Numbered from the stretch's first letter, positions 1-8,356 are shown. The stretch: 64,000 bases of DNA from an uncultured Acidobacteriota bacterium (GCA_903873705.1 CAIQPK010000021.1:1-64000), one strand, 5' to 3'. Made by a program: numbers and translations. The notes: generated by a model not told the origin, from the letters alone.

Positions 1-237
1 ACCCGCGCCCGCCTCGCCGCCATCCGCCTCCTCTACGAGCCCCACGCCGAAGCCCTCTCCGAGTTCCTCTGCATGGACCTCCCGCTCTGGGTCTCGCCGC
101 CTCGCGCCAAGCCCGACCAGTGGACCACGGTAGCCAACCTCCGCACCCCCCTGACCGCCCGCTCCGAGTTCTCTCAGCACATCAGCTCCCAATCGGCCGC
201 CTCCAGCCTCAACGACGACGCCTCTCACCCCCTCTAA
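1..237 (+). CDS. 3' end of an unidentified protein gene (partial)
   Basis: Frame 1 is open from the first base to a TAA at 235-237 and encodes the last 78 residues of a protein whose start lies outside the window. The codons have the C-rich third positions seen in neighbouring real genes, which supports coding. The residues include LLYEPHAEAL and LPLWVSPPRA and end in a polar Ser/Gln-rich tail. I see no membrane segment or catalytic motif and do not recognise the family. The ORF track lists a different-frame ORF here (120-380), which is a shadow. Confidence 0.6.
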   Translation, partial: TRARLAAIRLLYEPHAEALSEFLCMDLPLWVSPPRAKPDQWTTVANLRTPLTARSEFSQHISSQSAASSLNDDASHPL

Positions 238-315
238 TTGCTGGAGTGCCGTGCAGGCCATCACTATCCGAAAATTCTTCAAAGGGGCGCGTGCGTTCAT
301 GTGCGCTAAAACCGG

Positions 316-341
316 AAGGCCCTCCGTCCTCGGAGGGCCTT
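316..341 (-). terminator. rho-independent terminator after tRNA-Cys
   Basis: A perfect 11-bp inverted repeat (AAGGCCCTCCG / CGGAGGGCCTT) with a 4-base loop lies 17 bases beyond the tRNA 3' end. On the minus strand it is followed by a short T run (CCGGTTTTAG). It would end the peroxiredoxin/tRNA-Cys transcript. Confidence 0.75.
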
Positions 342-358
342 CATGATGTCGAATCTCT

Positions 359-434
359 TGGAGCACCGGATGGGATTTGAACCCATGAATACTGGTTTTG
401 CAGACCAGCGCGTTAGCCACTTCGCCACCGGTGC
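359..434 (-). tRNA. tRNA-Cys (GCA), CCA encoded
   Basis: The reverse complement folds as a complete 76-base tRNA. The acceptor stem is GCACCGG/CCGGTGC, the anticodon stem is CTGGT/ACCAG around the loop CTGCAAA (anticodon GCA, plus-strand 399-401), and the T arm is ATGGG-TTCAAAT-CCCAT. The discriminator is U73, the identity base expected for tRNA-Cys, and CCA is encoded. The gene starts 49 bases after the peroxiredoxin stop codon on the same strand, with no terminator visible between them. It is therefore probably part of the peroxiredoxin transcript. Confidence 0.95.
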
Positions 435-483
435 TCATGCGCGTGCCCTTACTGCCACGCGCAAACTTTGAAGCACCAGATTA

Positions 484-1140
484 CTACTTCGGCTGGGGCG
501 TTGTGCGCAGGTAAGGCTTCACCGTTTTGTAGCCGGGGAAGATCTTGTCTGCGTCCTCATTGGAAACCGCGCCGGTGATGATCACATCGTCGCCCTGCTT
601 CCAGTTCGCCGGGGTCGCCACCTTGTGCTTTGCGGTCAGCTGCATCGAGTCGATCACGCGTAGGATCTCGTCAAAGTTGCGGCCGGTCGTCATCGGGTAA
701 GCCAGCTGCAGCTTGATCCGCTTGTCCGGCCCAATCACGAACACCGTGCGCACGGGAGCGTTGTTTGCAGGGGTGCGGCCTTCGCAGCTATCGCCTTCGT
801 CGGCGGGCAGCATGTCGTAAAGCTTGGCAATCTCCAGCTTCGGGTCGCCGATGATCGGGTAGTTGACCTTATGGCCGCCTACGTCTTCGATGTCCTGCGT
901 CCACTTGCCATGGCTGTCGACCGGGTCGACCGAAAGGCCGATCACCTTGACGCCACGCTTGGCAAAGTCGCCTTCAAGGGCCGCAACGGCGCCCAGTTCG
1001 GTCGTGCAGACCGGCGTGAAGTCCTTCGGATGAGAGAAGAGTACCGCCCAGCCATCGCCAATCCACTCGTGGAAGTGAAGGGTGCCCTGCGTGGTTTCTG
1101 CGGTGAAATCGGGAGCTACGTCGTTGATGCGGAGTGACAT
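484..1140 (-). CDS. peroxiredoxin, Prx6 (1-Cys-like) family
   Basis: A 218-residue thiol peroxidase that reduces hydrogen peroxide and organic hydroperoxides in the cytoplasm. The thioredoxin fold carries the peroxidatic motif FTPVCTTE, with the catalytic Cys at residue 45. The long C-terminal part (about residues 150-218, including a TPANW motif) is typical of the Prx6 subfamily rather than AhpC or Bcp, and the length is normal. A GAGG ribosome site lies just upstream of ATG 1140. The 5' leader of about 250 bases holds a Cys-rich small ORF and a terminator hairpin, and tRNA-Cys follows on the same strand. This suggests expression tied to cysteine or tRNA-Cys charging. The family call is firm; the regulation is inferred. 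Confidence 0.95.
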   Translation of the reverse strand: MSLRINDVAPDFTAETTQGTLHFHEWIGDGWAVLFSHPKDFTPVCTTELGAVAALEGDFAKRGVKVIGLSVDPVDSHGKWTQDIEDVGGHKVNYPIIGDPKLEIAKLYDMLPADEGDSCEGRTPANNAPVRTVFVIGPDKRIKLQLAYPMTTGRNFDEILRVIDSMQLTAKHKVATPANWKQGDDVIITGAVSNEDADKIFPGYKTVKPYLRTTPQPK

Positions 1141-1238
1141 CGTTTTGCCTCGTCTTGGCTTTCCAGCCTGGATTTATCAGCGTTGAGGTTCTTACTGCGG
1201 TCCGATGGTTGAAATGTGTCGCTGGCCCCTCAAGGAAA

Positions 1239-1266
1239 AACCCACCCGGCTTGGCCTGGGTGGGTT
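1239..1266 (-). terminator. candidate transcription attenuator upstream of peroxiredoxin
   Basis: The arms AACCCACCC and GGGTGGGTT are fully complementary and flank a 10-base loop. On the minus strand the second arm runs into TTTTTCC. This is a strong intrinsic terminator placed 38 bases after the stop codon of the Cys-rich leader ORF and about 100 bases before the peroxiredoxin start, the arrangement of a classical leader-peptide attenuator. A possible competing pairing is GGGTG at the end of the leader ORF with CACCC in the first arm. A second is an 8-bp complement (1223-1230 with 1325-1332, the latter inside the Cys codons). Confidence 0.6.
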
Positions 1267-1304
1267 CTGACTTCGAGCTTCTTGACGCTTACCGTCTTGA
1301 CTCT

Positions 1305-1391
1305 CTAAATCGACTCACCCGCGCAGGGGCCACAGCAACAGCAGCCACAGCAGCAGCGTGAAAGAGTCGAGATGGAGTTGACAGTCGTCAT
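1305..1391 (-). CDS. 28-residue poly-cysteine leader peptide (candidate attenuator sensor)
   Basis: Reading the minus strand from ATG 1391-1389 gives a 28-codon ORF ending in TAG at 1305-1307. Residues 13-23 are CCCGCCCCGPC, so eight of eleven codons are Cys (TGC and TGT alternating). No Shine-Dalgarno is obvious. A TAAAGT box nine bases before the ATG could be a -10 element, which would make the transcript nearly leaderless. A terminator hairpin follows after 38 bases, then the peroxiredoxin and tRNA-Cys. Poly-Cys short ORFs acting as cysteine-responsive attenuators are known in mycobacteria; applying that model here is inference. The ORF is too short for the supplied track. Confidence 0.6.
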   Translation of the reverse strand: MTTVNSISTLSRCCCGCCCCGPCAGESI

Positions 1392-1521
1392 CGCTTGAAA
1401 ACTTTAGAACCGCCACCAGCGCTCAGCGCTAGCATAGAAGCAGGTTTGCTCCACTGCGGTGATTCCAAAACTACGCTTCGCCGCTGCGTCGTGTCAAACC
1501 CGAGCCTGAACGGAGTCCACC

Positions 1522-2430
1522 ATGCCCCCACGCACGCTGCCGTACTCGGTCGTCGACGTCTTTGCCGAGCACGCGCTCGAAGGCAACCCCCTCGCCATCT
1601 TCCATGATGCCCGCTCGCTCTCGACGCAGGAGATGCAGGCGCTCGCGCTCGAAACCAACCTGGCCGAAACGACCTTCATCCTCCCCGCAAAAGACGAAAG
1701 CGACGGCGTCCGTGTCCGCATCTTCACTACGCAGGAAGAGCTGAAGTTCGCCGGCCACCCCACGCTGGGCACAGCGAGCTGGCTCTACTGGAACCACCCC
1801 ATGCTGCGCGGAGCCGAGAGCATCACCCTGGCGCTCAACGTAGGGCCTATCACGGTGCGTTTCACGCCTGCGGTTGGGGGCGAACTCGGCATCCGCGGCA
1901 CGATGCAGCAAAACGACCCCACGTTCGGTACCACGCATGATCGCGCCGCCATCGCCGCTGCGCTGGGTTTCACCATCGACGACCTTGACCCGCACCATGC
2001 CCCGCAGACCGTTTCCACCGGCATGGCGTTCTGCGTTGTGCCGCTGCGTTCGCTGGAGGTTTCGCGCCGCCTCCAGATTGCACAACGCGAGGCGCAGCGC
2101 TACCTTGACGCCTCTGACGCCAAGTTCTTCTACTGCATCGCTCCTGCCGAAACCCAAGCGCAAGCTGAAGGACCGCACTGGCACGCCCGCATGCAGTTCT
2201 ACGGCGGCGAGGACCCCGCGACCGGGTCGGCCTCCGGCTGCTGCATCTCCTGGCTGGTACGCCACGGGCTCGCTCTATCGGAGACGCCGGTCATCATCGA
2301 GCAGGGCATTGAGATGCGACGACCGAGCCGTATCACAACGCAAGCGAAATGCGTTGGAGAATCTGTGTCAGAAGTTCGTGTCGGGGGCCGCACCATTCCC
2401 GTGGCAACGGGATCGTTTTTCCTGCCGTGA
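1522..2430 (+). CDS. PhzF family isomerase-like protein
   Basis: A 302-residue protein of the PhzF/diaminopimelate-epimerase-like fold, a cytoplasmic family that includes PhzF isomerase and many uncharacterised members. Diagnostic motifs are EGNPLAIF near residues 20-27, NLAETTF with the family catalytic Glu at 49, AGHPTLG at 78-83, and GGEDPATGSASG at 228-239 in the second half-domain. Length is normal for the family. It is divergent from the cysteine leader/peroxiredoxin unit, sharing a 130-bp region with it. There are no phenazine genes nearby, so the substrate cannot be given. Confidence 0.9.
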   Translation: MPPRTLPYSVVDVFAEHALEGNPLAIFHDARSLSTQEMQALALETNLAETTFILPAKDESDGVRVRIFTTQEELKFAGHPTLGTASWLYWNHPMLRGAESITLALNVGPITVRFTPAVGGELGIRGTMQQNDPTFGTTHDRAAIAAALGFTIDDLDPHHAPQTVSTGMAFCVVPLRSLEVSRRLQIAQREAQRYLDASDAKFFYCIAPAETQAQAEGPHWHARMQFYGGEDPATGSASGCCISWLVRHGLALSETPVIIEQGIEMRRPSRITTQAKCVGESVSEVRVGGRTIPVATGSFFLP

Positions 2431-3167
2431 CGGCGGCGATTCCCACAGGCCTTATCGCGCAATCGCCAATGTTAACGCACGGTTAAGATTCAACGGTGGA
2501 AGCGCCATGCCTATCGCGGTGTCAATTCGCTTAAATTTTGCTGTTGCCACGCGCTCAACTCGCGCCTATGCTCGGCAAATCGTCAGCAAAGGAACTCCCT
2601 TAGCGACACACTACTTTCGCCAGAATTACCGTGCTTTACCAAAGTTTTAATTAAGTTCTTTCGCCAGCTTTACCAACAACCTGAACTGAACCGGACGATC
2701 CACTTACGCCGCTGTTCGTCCTGCGCCTAGAGCTGTTTCGAGCGCACCACGAGCATCCCCGTCAGCCACCGTCCTGTTCAAAAACCCGCGGCCCGACTGC
2801 GCTTTTCTTCTGCGTCCAGGCTTCAGGGGCACCGCTCCATGCAGGAGCGGACAGGAGAGCCTCGCTCTTCGTCCGACTTTCCCGCACCCACGGAGCGACG
2901 CATGCCTTGGTGTGACGCGTTCGCGTCGGCAAGGCAGCGGCCCCGCCTGCGCATGAAAGCGGCAGCATCGTCGTCGCGACCCACCAAGCGATCGCCCGCA
3001 CCCGTGCCTTTGCGCGCGTCAGCCCTTGATCGCCTCATTTTCGCTTTCGTTCTCATGCTCTCGCCGCAGCGACTCCGTTCACGCACGGCATTGAGCGCTT
3101 CATTCACCAGGACCCCAAAGGCCCCGCAATAGCCGGCCCCCCAACCGGCAGGGAGAAGTACAGCACT
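2431..3167 (+). other. 737-bp intergenic stretch without a supported gene
   Basis: The first 200 bases are AT-richer than the surroundings, with promoter-like TTAA-containing stretches. The rest is GC-rich. One short hairpin (CGCTCC...GGAGCG, about 2833-2848) is visible. Overlapping ORFs on both strands (2823-3395, 2839-3132) are low-complexity Arg/Ala/Ser translations without a ribosome site or recognisable motif. The last bases (AGGGAGAAG) provide the ribosome site for the receiver gene at 3168. Confidence 0.4.
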
Positions 3168-3602
3168 ATGCGCCCACGCAAAACCATTCTCTGCGTCGAA
3201 GACAACGAACAGATTCTCTCCATCCGCAAGTTCATGCTGGAAACCCGCGGCTATCGCGTGGTCACCGCGATCTCCGCCGCTGAAGCGCTTGACCAGATCC
3301 ACGCCGCCGCCCCCGGCGCCATCGACCTTCTGCTGTCGGATCTGATCATGCCGCAGATGGACGGCAACGAGCTTGCCCGCCGCGCCAAGCAGCACAACCC
3401 CGCGTTGCCGGTGCTGCTGGTCTCCGGCACCGTCACCAACTTTGACCGCGCCACGGCCGCGGACGCTTTTCTCCCCAAGGGAGCCTGCACGCCGGTCGAA
3501 TTGCTCGATCGTATCCGTTTGCTGGTCGCACGCAAACGCGGGCCCAAGAAGCAGCCCGCGTCAGTTCCGGTTCCAGGCGTAGCGATGCGTGCAGCCGGAT
3601 AG
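3168..3602 (+). CDS. single-domain response regulator (receiver)
   Basis: A 144-residue CheY-like protein consisting of one receiver domain plus a short basic, Pro-rich tail. Visible phosphoacceptor-site residues are E11/D12 (CVEDNE), D58 in LLLSDLIMP as the phosphorylated Asp, S86 in LVSGT and K104 in FLPKG. There is no output domain, so it should act through protein contact, for example on a hybrid kinase or a phosphorelay. No histidine kinase lies nearby. A good AGGGAGAAG ribosome site precedes the ATG. Confidence 0.93.
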   Translation: MRPRKTILCVEDNEQILSIRKFMLETRGYRVVTAISAAEALDQIHAAAPGAIDLLLSDLIMPQMDGNELARRAKQHNPALPVLLVSGTVTNFDRATAADAFLPKGACTPVELLDRIRLLVARKRGPKKQPASVPVPGVAMRAAG

Positions 3603-3629
3603 TGCGTTCGGCGTGCTGGCTTGGTTGCG

Positions 3630-4070
3630 CTACACGCGGTCGTGGTCGGCGCGCCAGGCCACGATGGCCTGCTTGATTTGCGACCGCGTCATCTTCTCGC
3701 GCACCGCACGTCGTGCCAAATCAGGCAGTTCGGGGTTTGAAGCAAACCGGAGACCGACGTATTGGTCCACCGTCAGCGATTCGAGCTCAACCAGCTCCGA
3801 GTGGCTCACCAGCGAAGCGAGCCGCAGCCGCTCTTCCAGCCGGATCAAGCGGTCCTGCACTTTCAATGCGTTCGACCGTGACTTGATCGCCAGTATCAAT
3901 AGCGCCATCGACAGCAGCACCAGCCACATGCCGCTGTGCACGTGCTGAGCATAGTGCCGGTAGTACCAGACGCTGACGGCAACCACATTCAGCAGCATCA
4001 CCGGCGCAACGAAGAAGTGAAACGCAGGGTCCCAGCGGGCATGGCTCTTATAGCTTTGAACAGCGGACAT
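3630..4070 (-). CDS. DUF6526-like membrane protein
   Basis: A 146-residue protein with two hydrophobic segments near the N terminus (FHFFVAPVMLLNVVAVSVWYY and MWLVLLSMALLILAI) and a basic, charged cytoplasmic C terminus. The second half includes LRLASLVSHSEL and a helical Arg/Glu-rich stretch. I place it in the DUF6526 family from its overall pattern; the function is unknown. The ORF track begins at 4382, but that N terminus is not protein-like and MSAVQSYKSH at 4070 is the natural start. It is divergent from endonuclease IV (99 bp between starts) and converges with the receiver gene. Confidence 0.75.
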   Translation of the reverse strand: MSAVQSYKSHARWDPAFHFFVAPVMLLNVVAVSVWYYRHYAQHVHSGMWLVLLSMALLILAIKSRSNALKVQDRLIRLEERLRLASLVSHSELVELESLTVDQYVGLRFASNPELPDLARRAVREKMTRSQIKQAIVAWRADHDRV

Positions 4071-4169
4071 GGAAGACTCGCTTTCGGAGAAAGATTTTGG
4101 GTGGTTAGATTCGGCCCTGGGGAAGTTGACTCGAAATATACACTCCGCCGAATGCGATAGGCTCACAAA

Positions 4170-5036
4170 ATGGCAACAACTAGAAAACGGATTGGCGTAC
4201 ACGTCAGCACCAGTGGCGGCGTGTGGACGGCTATTGGCCGCGCCGTCGAGGCCGGCGCCAACACTCTGCAAATCTTCAGCTCCAGCCCTCGCGCCTGGAA
4301 GTCCGGCACGGTCAAGCCGGCGGACGCCCTCAAGCTCAATGCGCTCCGGGCTGAGTACGACGTGCATCCGCTCGCCATCCACGCCAGCTTCCTCATCAAC
4401 CTCTGCTCCCAGACGGAAAGCATCCGCGTCAGCTCCATCGACGCCTTCCGTGCGGAAGTGCAGCAGGCGCTAGCCCTCGGCGCCGAGTACCTGGTCGTCC
4501 ACACCGGAAGCTGGAAAGGCCTCACCCGTGAAGAGGGCCTGCGCCTGGCTGCGCAGTCCATCGAGCGCGCGATCGACGGCCTCCCATGGCAGGACGCCAA
4601 CTTCAAAATACTGATCGAAAACGCTCCCGGCGCGGAGTTTGCGCTGGGCTCCACGCTCGAGCAGGTAGCCGAGCTGGTCGCCTGCCTGCGCACCTGCGCT
4701 CCCGTCGATGTCTGCCTCGACACCTGCCATCTTCACGTCGCCGGCTACGACCTCGTAACCCCTGAGGGCTACGCAGCAACGACCGGACTTATCGGCAGCA
4801 CGGTTGGCTTTGACTCCGTCCGCGTGTGGCACTGCAACGATGCGAAGGCGCCGCTGGGCTCAAAGCTCGACCGCCACGAGCACATCGGCGAAGGCACCAT
4901 CGGCGCCGAAGCCTTCCGCCGCCTGCTGCATGACGACCGCTTCAGCCACTCTGCCTTCATCGCAGAGACTCCCGCAGATGACGAAGGTGACAATCTGCGT
5001 AATGTCATGACCCTGCGCGCACTCTCCGCAGGCTGA
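4170..5036 (+). CDS. nfo: endonuclease IV (apurinic/apyrimidinic endonuclease)
   Basis: A 288-residue TIM-barrel, zinc-dependent AP endonuclease that cuts 5' of abasic sites in base excision repair. Family motifs appear in order: IGVHVSTSGG at the N terminus, LAIHASFLINL, YLVVHTGSW, ILIENAPG, VCLDTCHLHVAGYD, VWHCNDAK and DRHEHIGEG. These supply the metal-binding His, Glu and Asp residues. Length matches the family. It starts with ATG at 4170 and ends 23 bp before the M24 peptidase start, so the two may share a transcript, though I see no functional link. Confidence 0.96.
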   Translation: MATTRKRIGVHVSTSGGVWTAIGRAVEAGANTLQIFSSSPRAWKSGTVKPADALKLNALRAEYDVHPLAIHASFLINLCSQTESIRVSSIDAFRAEVQQALALGAEYLVVHTGSWKGLTREEGLRLAAQSIERAIDGLPWQDANFKILIENAPGAEFALGSTLEQVAELVACLRTCAPVDVCLDTCHLHVAGYDLVTPEGYAATTGLIGSTVGFDSVRVWHCNDAKAPLGSKLDRHEHIGEGTIGAEAFRRLLHDDRFSHSAFIAETPADDEGDNLRNVMTLRALSAG

Positions 5037-5059
5037 GCAGTCACGATAAGCTGTTAGCC

Positions 5060-6394
5060 ATGCGCGCTTCCTTCGTTGCCTCAATCGCCGCTCTCGCCAT
5101 CAGCCTGCCCGCTGCCTCGCAATCGAAAGGCTCGGCCTACCCCGCGATCAACCTGCCCACGTGGTCGCAGCAGATTGCCATCCGCGAAGGCTGGCTGGTC
5201 AAGCGCCACGCTGCGCTGCTCGAGATGATGCGCCGCCACCAGATCGACATGTGGATCGTCGTCAATGAAGAGTTCCACAACGATCCCCTCACCGAGTACA
5301 TCGCTCCGCCGCGCCCGTACACCGGCAACCGCGATATCTTCGTCTTCATCGACACGGGCACCGCTCTCCGCAAGGTGGCTGTGACCGGATACGCGGAAGA
5401 GAACGTGCAGCGCTTCTTTGAAGCACCCGACGATCCCAAGCCCGCCGATCAAACGCTTCACGCGCTATACGAGCAGTACCATCCGAAACACATCGGCCTT
5501 GCTATCGACGCTCGCCGCGGCGTCCAGCGCTCGCTCACGCGTGACGCTTATCTTTTTCTTGCAAAAAGCATGGGCGGCGATGCCGAATCACACTTTGTAC
5601 CGGCTGCGGATCTGATCGAGGAGTACAGCGACACCCGCCTTCCCGATGAATTCGAAACCTACAAGACCCTGGTCGCACTCACCGATCAGCTAACGAAACG
5701 CGCCTTCTCCAATGAGGTCGTCACGCCCGGCAAGACCACCGTCGGCGACATCCGCCGCTGGCTCTATGACCAGATGGGTGCGCACAACGTTTCGACGTGG
5801 TTCCAGCAGGACATCCGCCTGCAGCGCCGAGGCCGCAATCCGTCGAAGTCGCGCGGCTTCCTCGCCGTCGAGCCTGAAGAAACCGTGATCCAACGTGGCG
5901 ACGTCCTGCACCTCGACTTCGGCATCACGGCGATGGGCCTCAACACCGACTGGCAGAAGGAAGCCTACGTTCTGCTACCCGGTGAAAAGGATGCACCTGC
6001 GGGCCTTAAGCTTGCGCTCGCTCACACTAACGCGCTGCAGGAGTCGCTGATGACGCGGTCCCGCCCCGGCCGCCTTGCCGGCGACGTTTACAACGACATC
6101 ATGGCCGACATGAAGCAGCAGGGAATCGAACCCATGGTCTACTCCCACCCCATTGGCGACCAGGGCCACGGTCTGGGCGCGGGCCTCGACTATCGCGCGT
6201 CTCAGCAGTCCGCCGCGGAAGGCAAGCGCATGCGCAAGGGCTCCTACATCTCCATCGAGCTCAATTCAGCAACGCCTGTGCCGGAGTGGGACAATCAGAA
6301 GGTCTACATCATGGAAGAGGACGATGCCTACCTCACCGACGACGGCTTCAAGACCTTCCTCCCCCGCCAGACCAGCCTTTACCTCATCCACTAG
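5060..6394 (+). CDS. secreted M24 family metallopeptidase (Xaa-Pro aminopeptidase-like)
   Basis: A 444-residue exported peptidase. Residues 1-20 form a Sec signal peptide ending ...SLPAASQ. Residues 40-200 are a creatinase/prolidase N-terminal-like domain and 205-440 the pita-bread M24 fold. The two-metal centre is visible as D286 (LHLDFG), D297 (NTDWQ), His in the SHPIGDQGHGLG block, E400 (SIELN) and E419/E420. Such enzymes cleave peptides containing Xaa-Pro, probably in the periplasm here. The next gene encodes another exported hydrolase, starting 20 bp later, consistent with co-transcription and peptide scavenging. Confidence 0.9.
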   Translation: MRASFVASIAALAISLPAASQSKGSAYPAINLPTWSQQIAIREGWLVKRHAALLEMMRRHQIDMWIVVNEEFHNDPLTEYIAPPRPYTGNRDIFVFIDTGTALRKVAVTGYAEENVQRFFEAPDDPKPADQTLHALYEQYHPKHIGLAIDARRGVQRSLTRDAYLFLAKSMGGDAESHFVPAADLIEEYSDTRLPDEFETYKTLVALTDQLTKRAFSNEVVTPGKTTVGDIRRWLYDQMGAHNVSTWFQQDIRLQRRGRNPSKSRGFLAVEPEETVIQRGDVLHLDFGITAMGLNTDWQKEAYVLLPGEKDAPAGLKLALAHTNALQESLMTRSRPGRLAGDVYNDIMADMKQQGIEPMVYSHPIGDQGHGLGAGLDYRASQQSAAEGKRMRKGSYISIELNSATPVPEWDNQKVYIMEEDDAYLTDDGFKTFLPRQTSLYLIH

Positions 6395-6414
6395 CCTTAG
6401 CCATTGAGGGCCTT

Positions 6415-8340
6415 ATGACTATCCTCCGCTACGCCGCCATCGCTTCGATTCTCTTCTCCACCGCAGCCCTTGCGCAGAATGTCCCTGCCGACCAACTCGC
6501 CAAAGACTTCAAGGCCCCTCCCACAACTGCGCCCGACTACGACAAGCGCGTCGTCATGATTCCCATGCGCGACGGCGTCAAGCTCTACACCGTGATCGTG
6601 GTCCCGAAAAACGCCAAGGGGGCGCCTATCGTGCTCACGCGCACCTGCTACAACGCCGCTGCGCGCGCCACGCGCTCCAACTCGCCGAAGATGATTGAAG
6701 CTCTGCCTCTCTCGGACGAAGACTTCGTGAAGGCCGGCTACATTCGCGTCTACCAGGACGTGCGCGGCAAGTACGGATCCGAAGGCCCGTACCTCATGAC
6801 CCCGCCACCCGTAAACTCCGGCTTCAACCCCAGCGGGGCCGACGACACCACGGATGCCTGGGACACGCTCGACTGGCTCAGCAACCCGAAGAACCTGCCG
6901 GAGTCCAACGGCCGCATCGGCATGATCGGCTCGTCATACGAAGGCTTTACCGTCGTCATGGCGCTGCTGCACCCGCACCCGTCACTGAAGGTCGCCGCGC
7001 CTGAGTCCCCCATGGTGGACGGTTGGATGGGCGATGACTGGTTCCACTACGGCGCTTTCCGCCAGCCCAACCTCGACTACATCGTCGGCCAGACCACCCA
7101 GCGTGGCTCCGGCACACGTGTCCCGCATCCGCAGCGCGACGATTACGCCGGCTTCCTCTCGGTCGGCTCGGCAGGCGACATGGCGCGCCTGCTCGGCGAA
7201 GAGCAGCTGCCCTTCTGGAAGCTGATGGAAGCCCACCCCGCCTACGACGCCTTCTGGCAATCGCAGGCGCTCGACAGGCTTATCGCCAAATCCGTCCTAA
7301 CCGTTCCCACCCTCTGGGAGCAGGGTCTCTGGGACCAGGAAGATATGTGGGGCGCCATCCACAGCTATCGTGCGCTCGAAGCCGTGAAGAAAGGCGACCC
7401 GCTCAATCACATCGTGATGGGCCCCTGGCGGCACTCGCAGATCAACCGCGAAGGCCGCACGCTCGGCCCGCTTACGTGGGCCAACGACACCGCCCTGCAG
7501 TGGCGCAAAGACTACCTCGTACCTTTCTTCAACGAGCACCTCAAGCCGGGCTCACCCAAATCCAACCTGCCCAAAGCTATGATCTACAACCCCGGCGAAG
7601 ACCGCTGGGAGTTCCCCAAAAACTGGCCTGAAGCCTGCGATTCCGGCTGCCCCACACAGGATAAGCCGCTCTACTTCTCGGCCGCCGGCATGCTCAGCTT
7701 CACCCCGCCCACCGCGGCCACTTCGCAATTCGACGAGTACACCTCCGACCCCGCCCATCCCGTCCCCTATCGCCCGCGCCCGACCGCCGGCGATGATGGC
7801 CAGTGGGGCAACTGGCTGGTCACCGACCAGCGCTTCGTCGATGGCCGCCCGGACGTGCTGACCTACGAAACCGCTCCGCTGACCGAGCCGCTCAAGCTCT
7901 GCGGCGAACCCGTCGCCCATCTCTTTGCCAGTACGTCTGGCACGGACTCCGACTGGGTCGTCAAGATCATTGACGTCTATCCCGACACCTACCCTGACCA
8001 CACCCCCGCGCCCGGCGAGTTGATCGGCACGGAGCTCCCGATCGGCATCGACATCTTCCGCGGCCGCTACCGCACCAGCTTCGAGCACCCCACTGCCATC
8101 ACGCCGGACAAGCCGCTCGAATACACCTTCGGCATGCCGATGATCAACCACACCATCCAGCCCGGCCACCGCATCATGGTTCAGATCCAGTCCACCCTCT
8201 TCCCCCTTTACGACCGCAACCCGCAGACCTTCGTCCCCAACATCTTCAACGCAAAGCCAGCCGACTATCAGAAGGCGACGCAACACATCTGGCACACGCC
8301 TGCAACGGCAAGCTACATCAGCTTACCGGTGATGCCGTAG
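6415..8340 (+). CDS. exported CocE/NonD family hydrolase (X-Pro dipeptidyl-peptidase-like)
   Basis: A 641-residue serine hydrolase related to cocaine esterase and glutaryl-7-ACA acylase. A signal peptide occupies residues 1-20 (ending ALAQ). The alpha/beta-hydrolase domain follows, with the nucleophile elbow GSSYEG around Ser174, an acidic WDQEDMWG segment and GPWRHSQ containing the likely catalytic His. The C-terminal jelly-roll X-Pro dipeptidyl-peptidase-like domain covers about 390-640. The track ORF begins at 6286, but ATG 6415 is followed by an obvious signal peptide. A strong terminator follows. The natural substrate (ester, amide or peptide) is not evident. Confidence 0.9.
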   Translation: MTILRYAAIASILFSTAALAQNVPADQLAKDFKAPPTTAPDYDKRVVMIPMRDGVKLYTVIVVPKNAKGAPIVLTRTCYNAAARATRSNSPKMIEALPLSDEDFVKAGYIRVYQDVRGKYGSEGPYLMTPPPVNSGFNPSGADDTTDAWDTLDWLSNPKNLPESNGRIGMIGSSYEGFTVVMALLHPHPSLKVAAPESPMVDGWMGDDWFHYGAFRQPNLDYIVGQTTQRGSGTRVPHPQRDDYAGFLSVGSAGDMARLLGEEQLPFWKLMEAHPAYDAFWQSQALDRLIAKSVLTVPTLWEQGLWDQEDMWGAIHSYRALEAVKKGDPLNHIVMGPWRHSQINREGRTLGPLTWANDTALQWRKDYLVPFFNEHLKPGSPKSNLPKAMIYNPGEDRWEFPKNWPEACDSGCPTQDKPLYFSAAGMLSFTPPTAATSQFDEYTSDPAHPVPYRPRPTAGDDGQWGNWLVTDQRFVDGRPDVLTYETAPLTEPLKLCGEPVAHLFASTSGTDSDWVVKIIDVYPDTYPDHTPAPGELIGTELPIGIDIFRGRYRTSFEHPTAITPDKPLEYTFGMPMINHTIQPGHRIMVQIQSTLFPLYDRNPQTFVPNIFNAKPADYQKATQHIWHTPATASYISLPVMP

Positions 8341-8356
8341 TCCATGCGTCGCGACG

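Noticed and set aside
2839-3132. 97-residue ORF in the PhzF-receiver intergenic region
   Set aside because: Its composition is Arg/Ser/Ala-rich without recognisable motif or ribosome site, and it competes with ORFs on the other strand.
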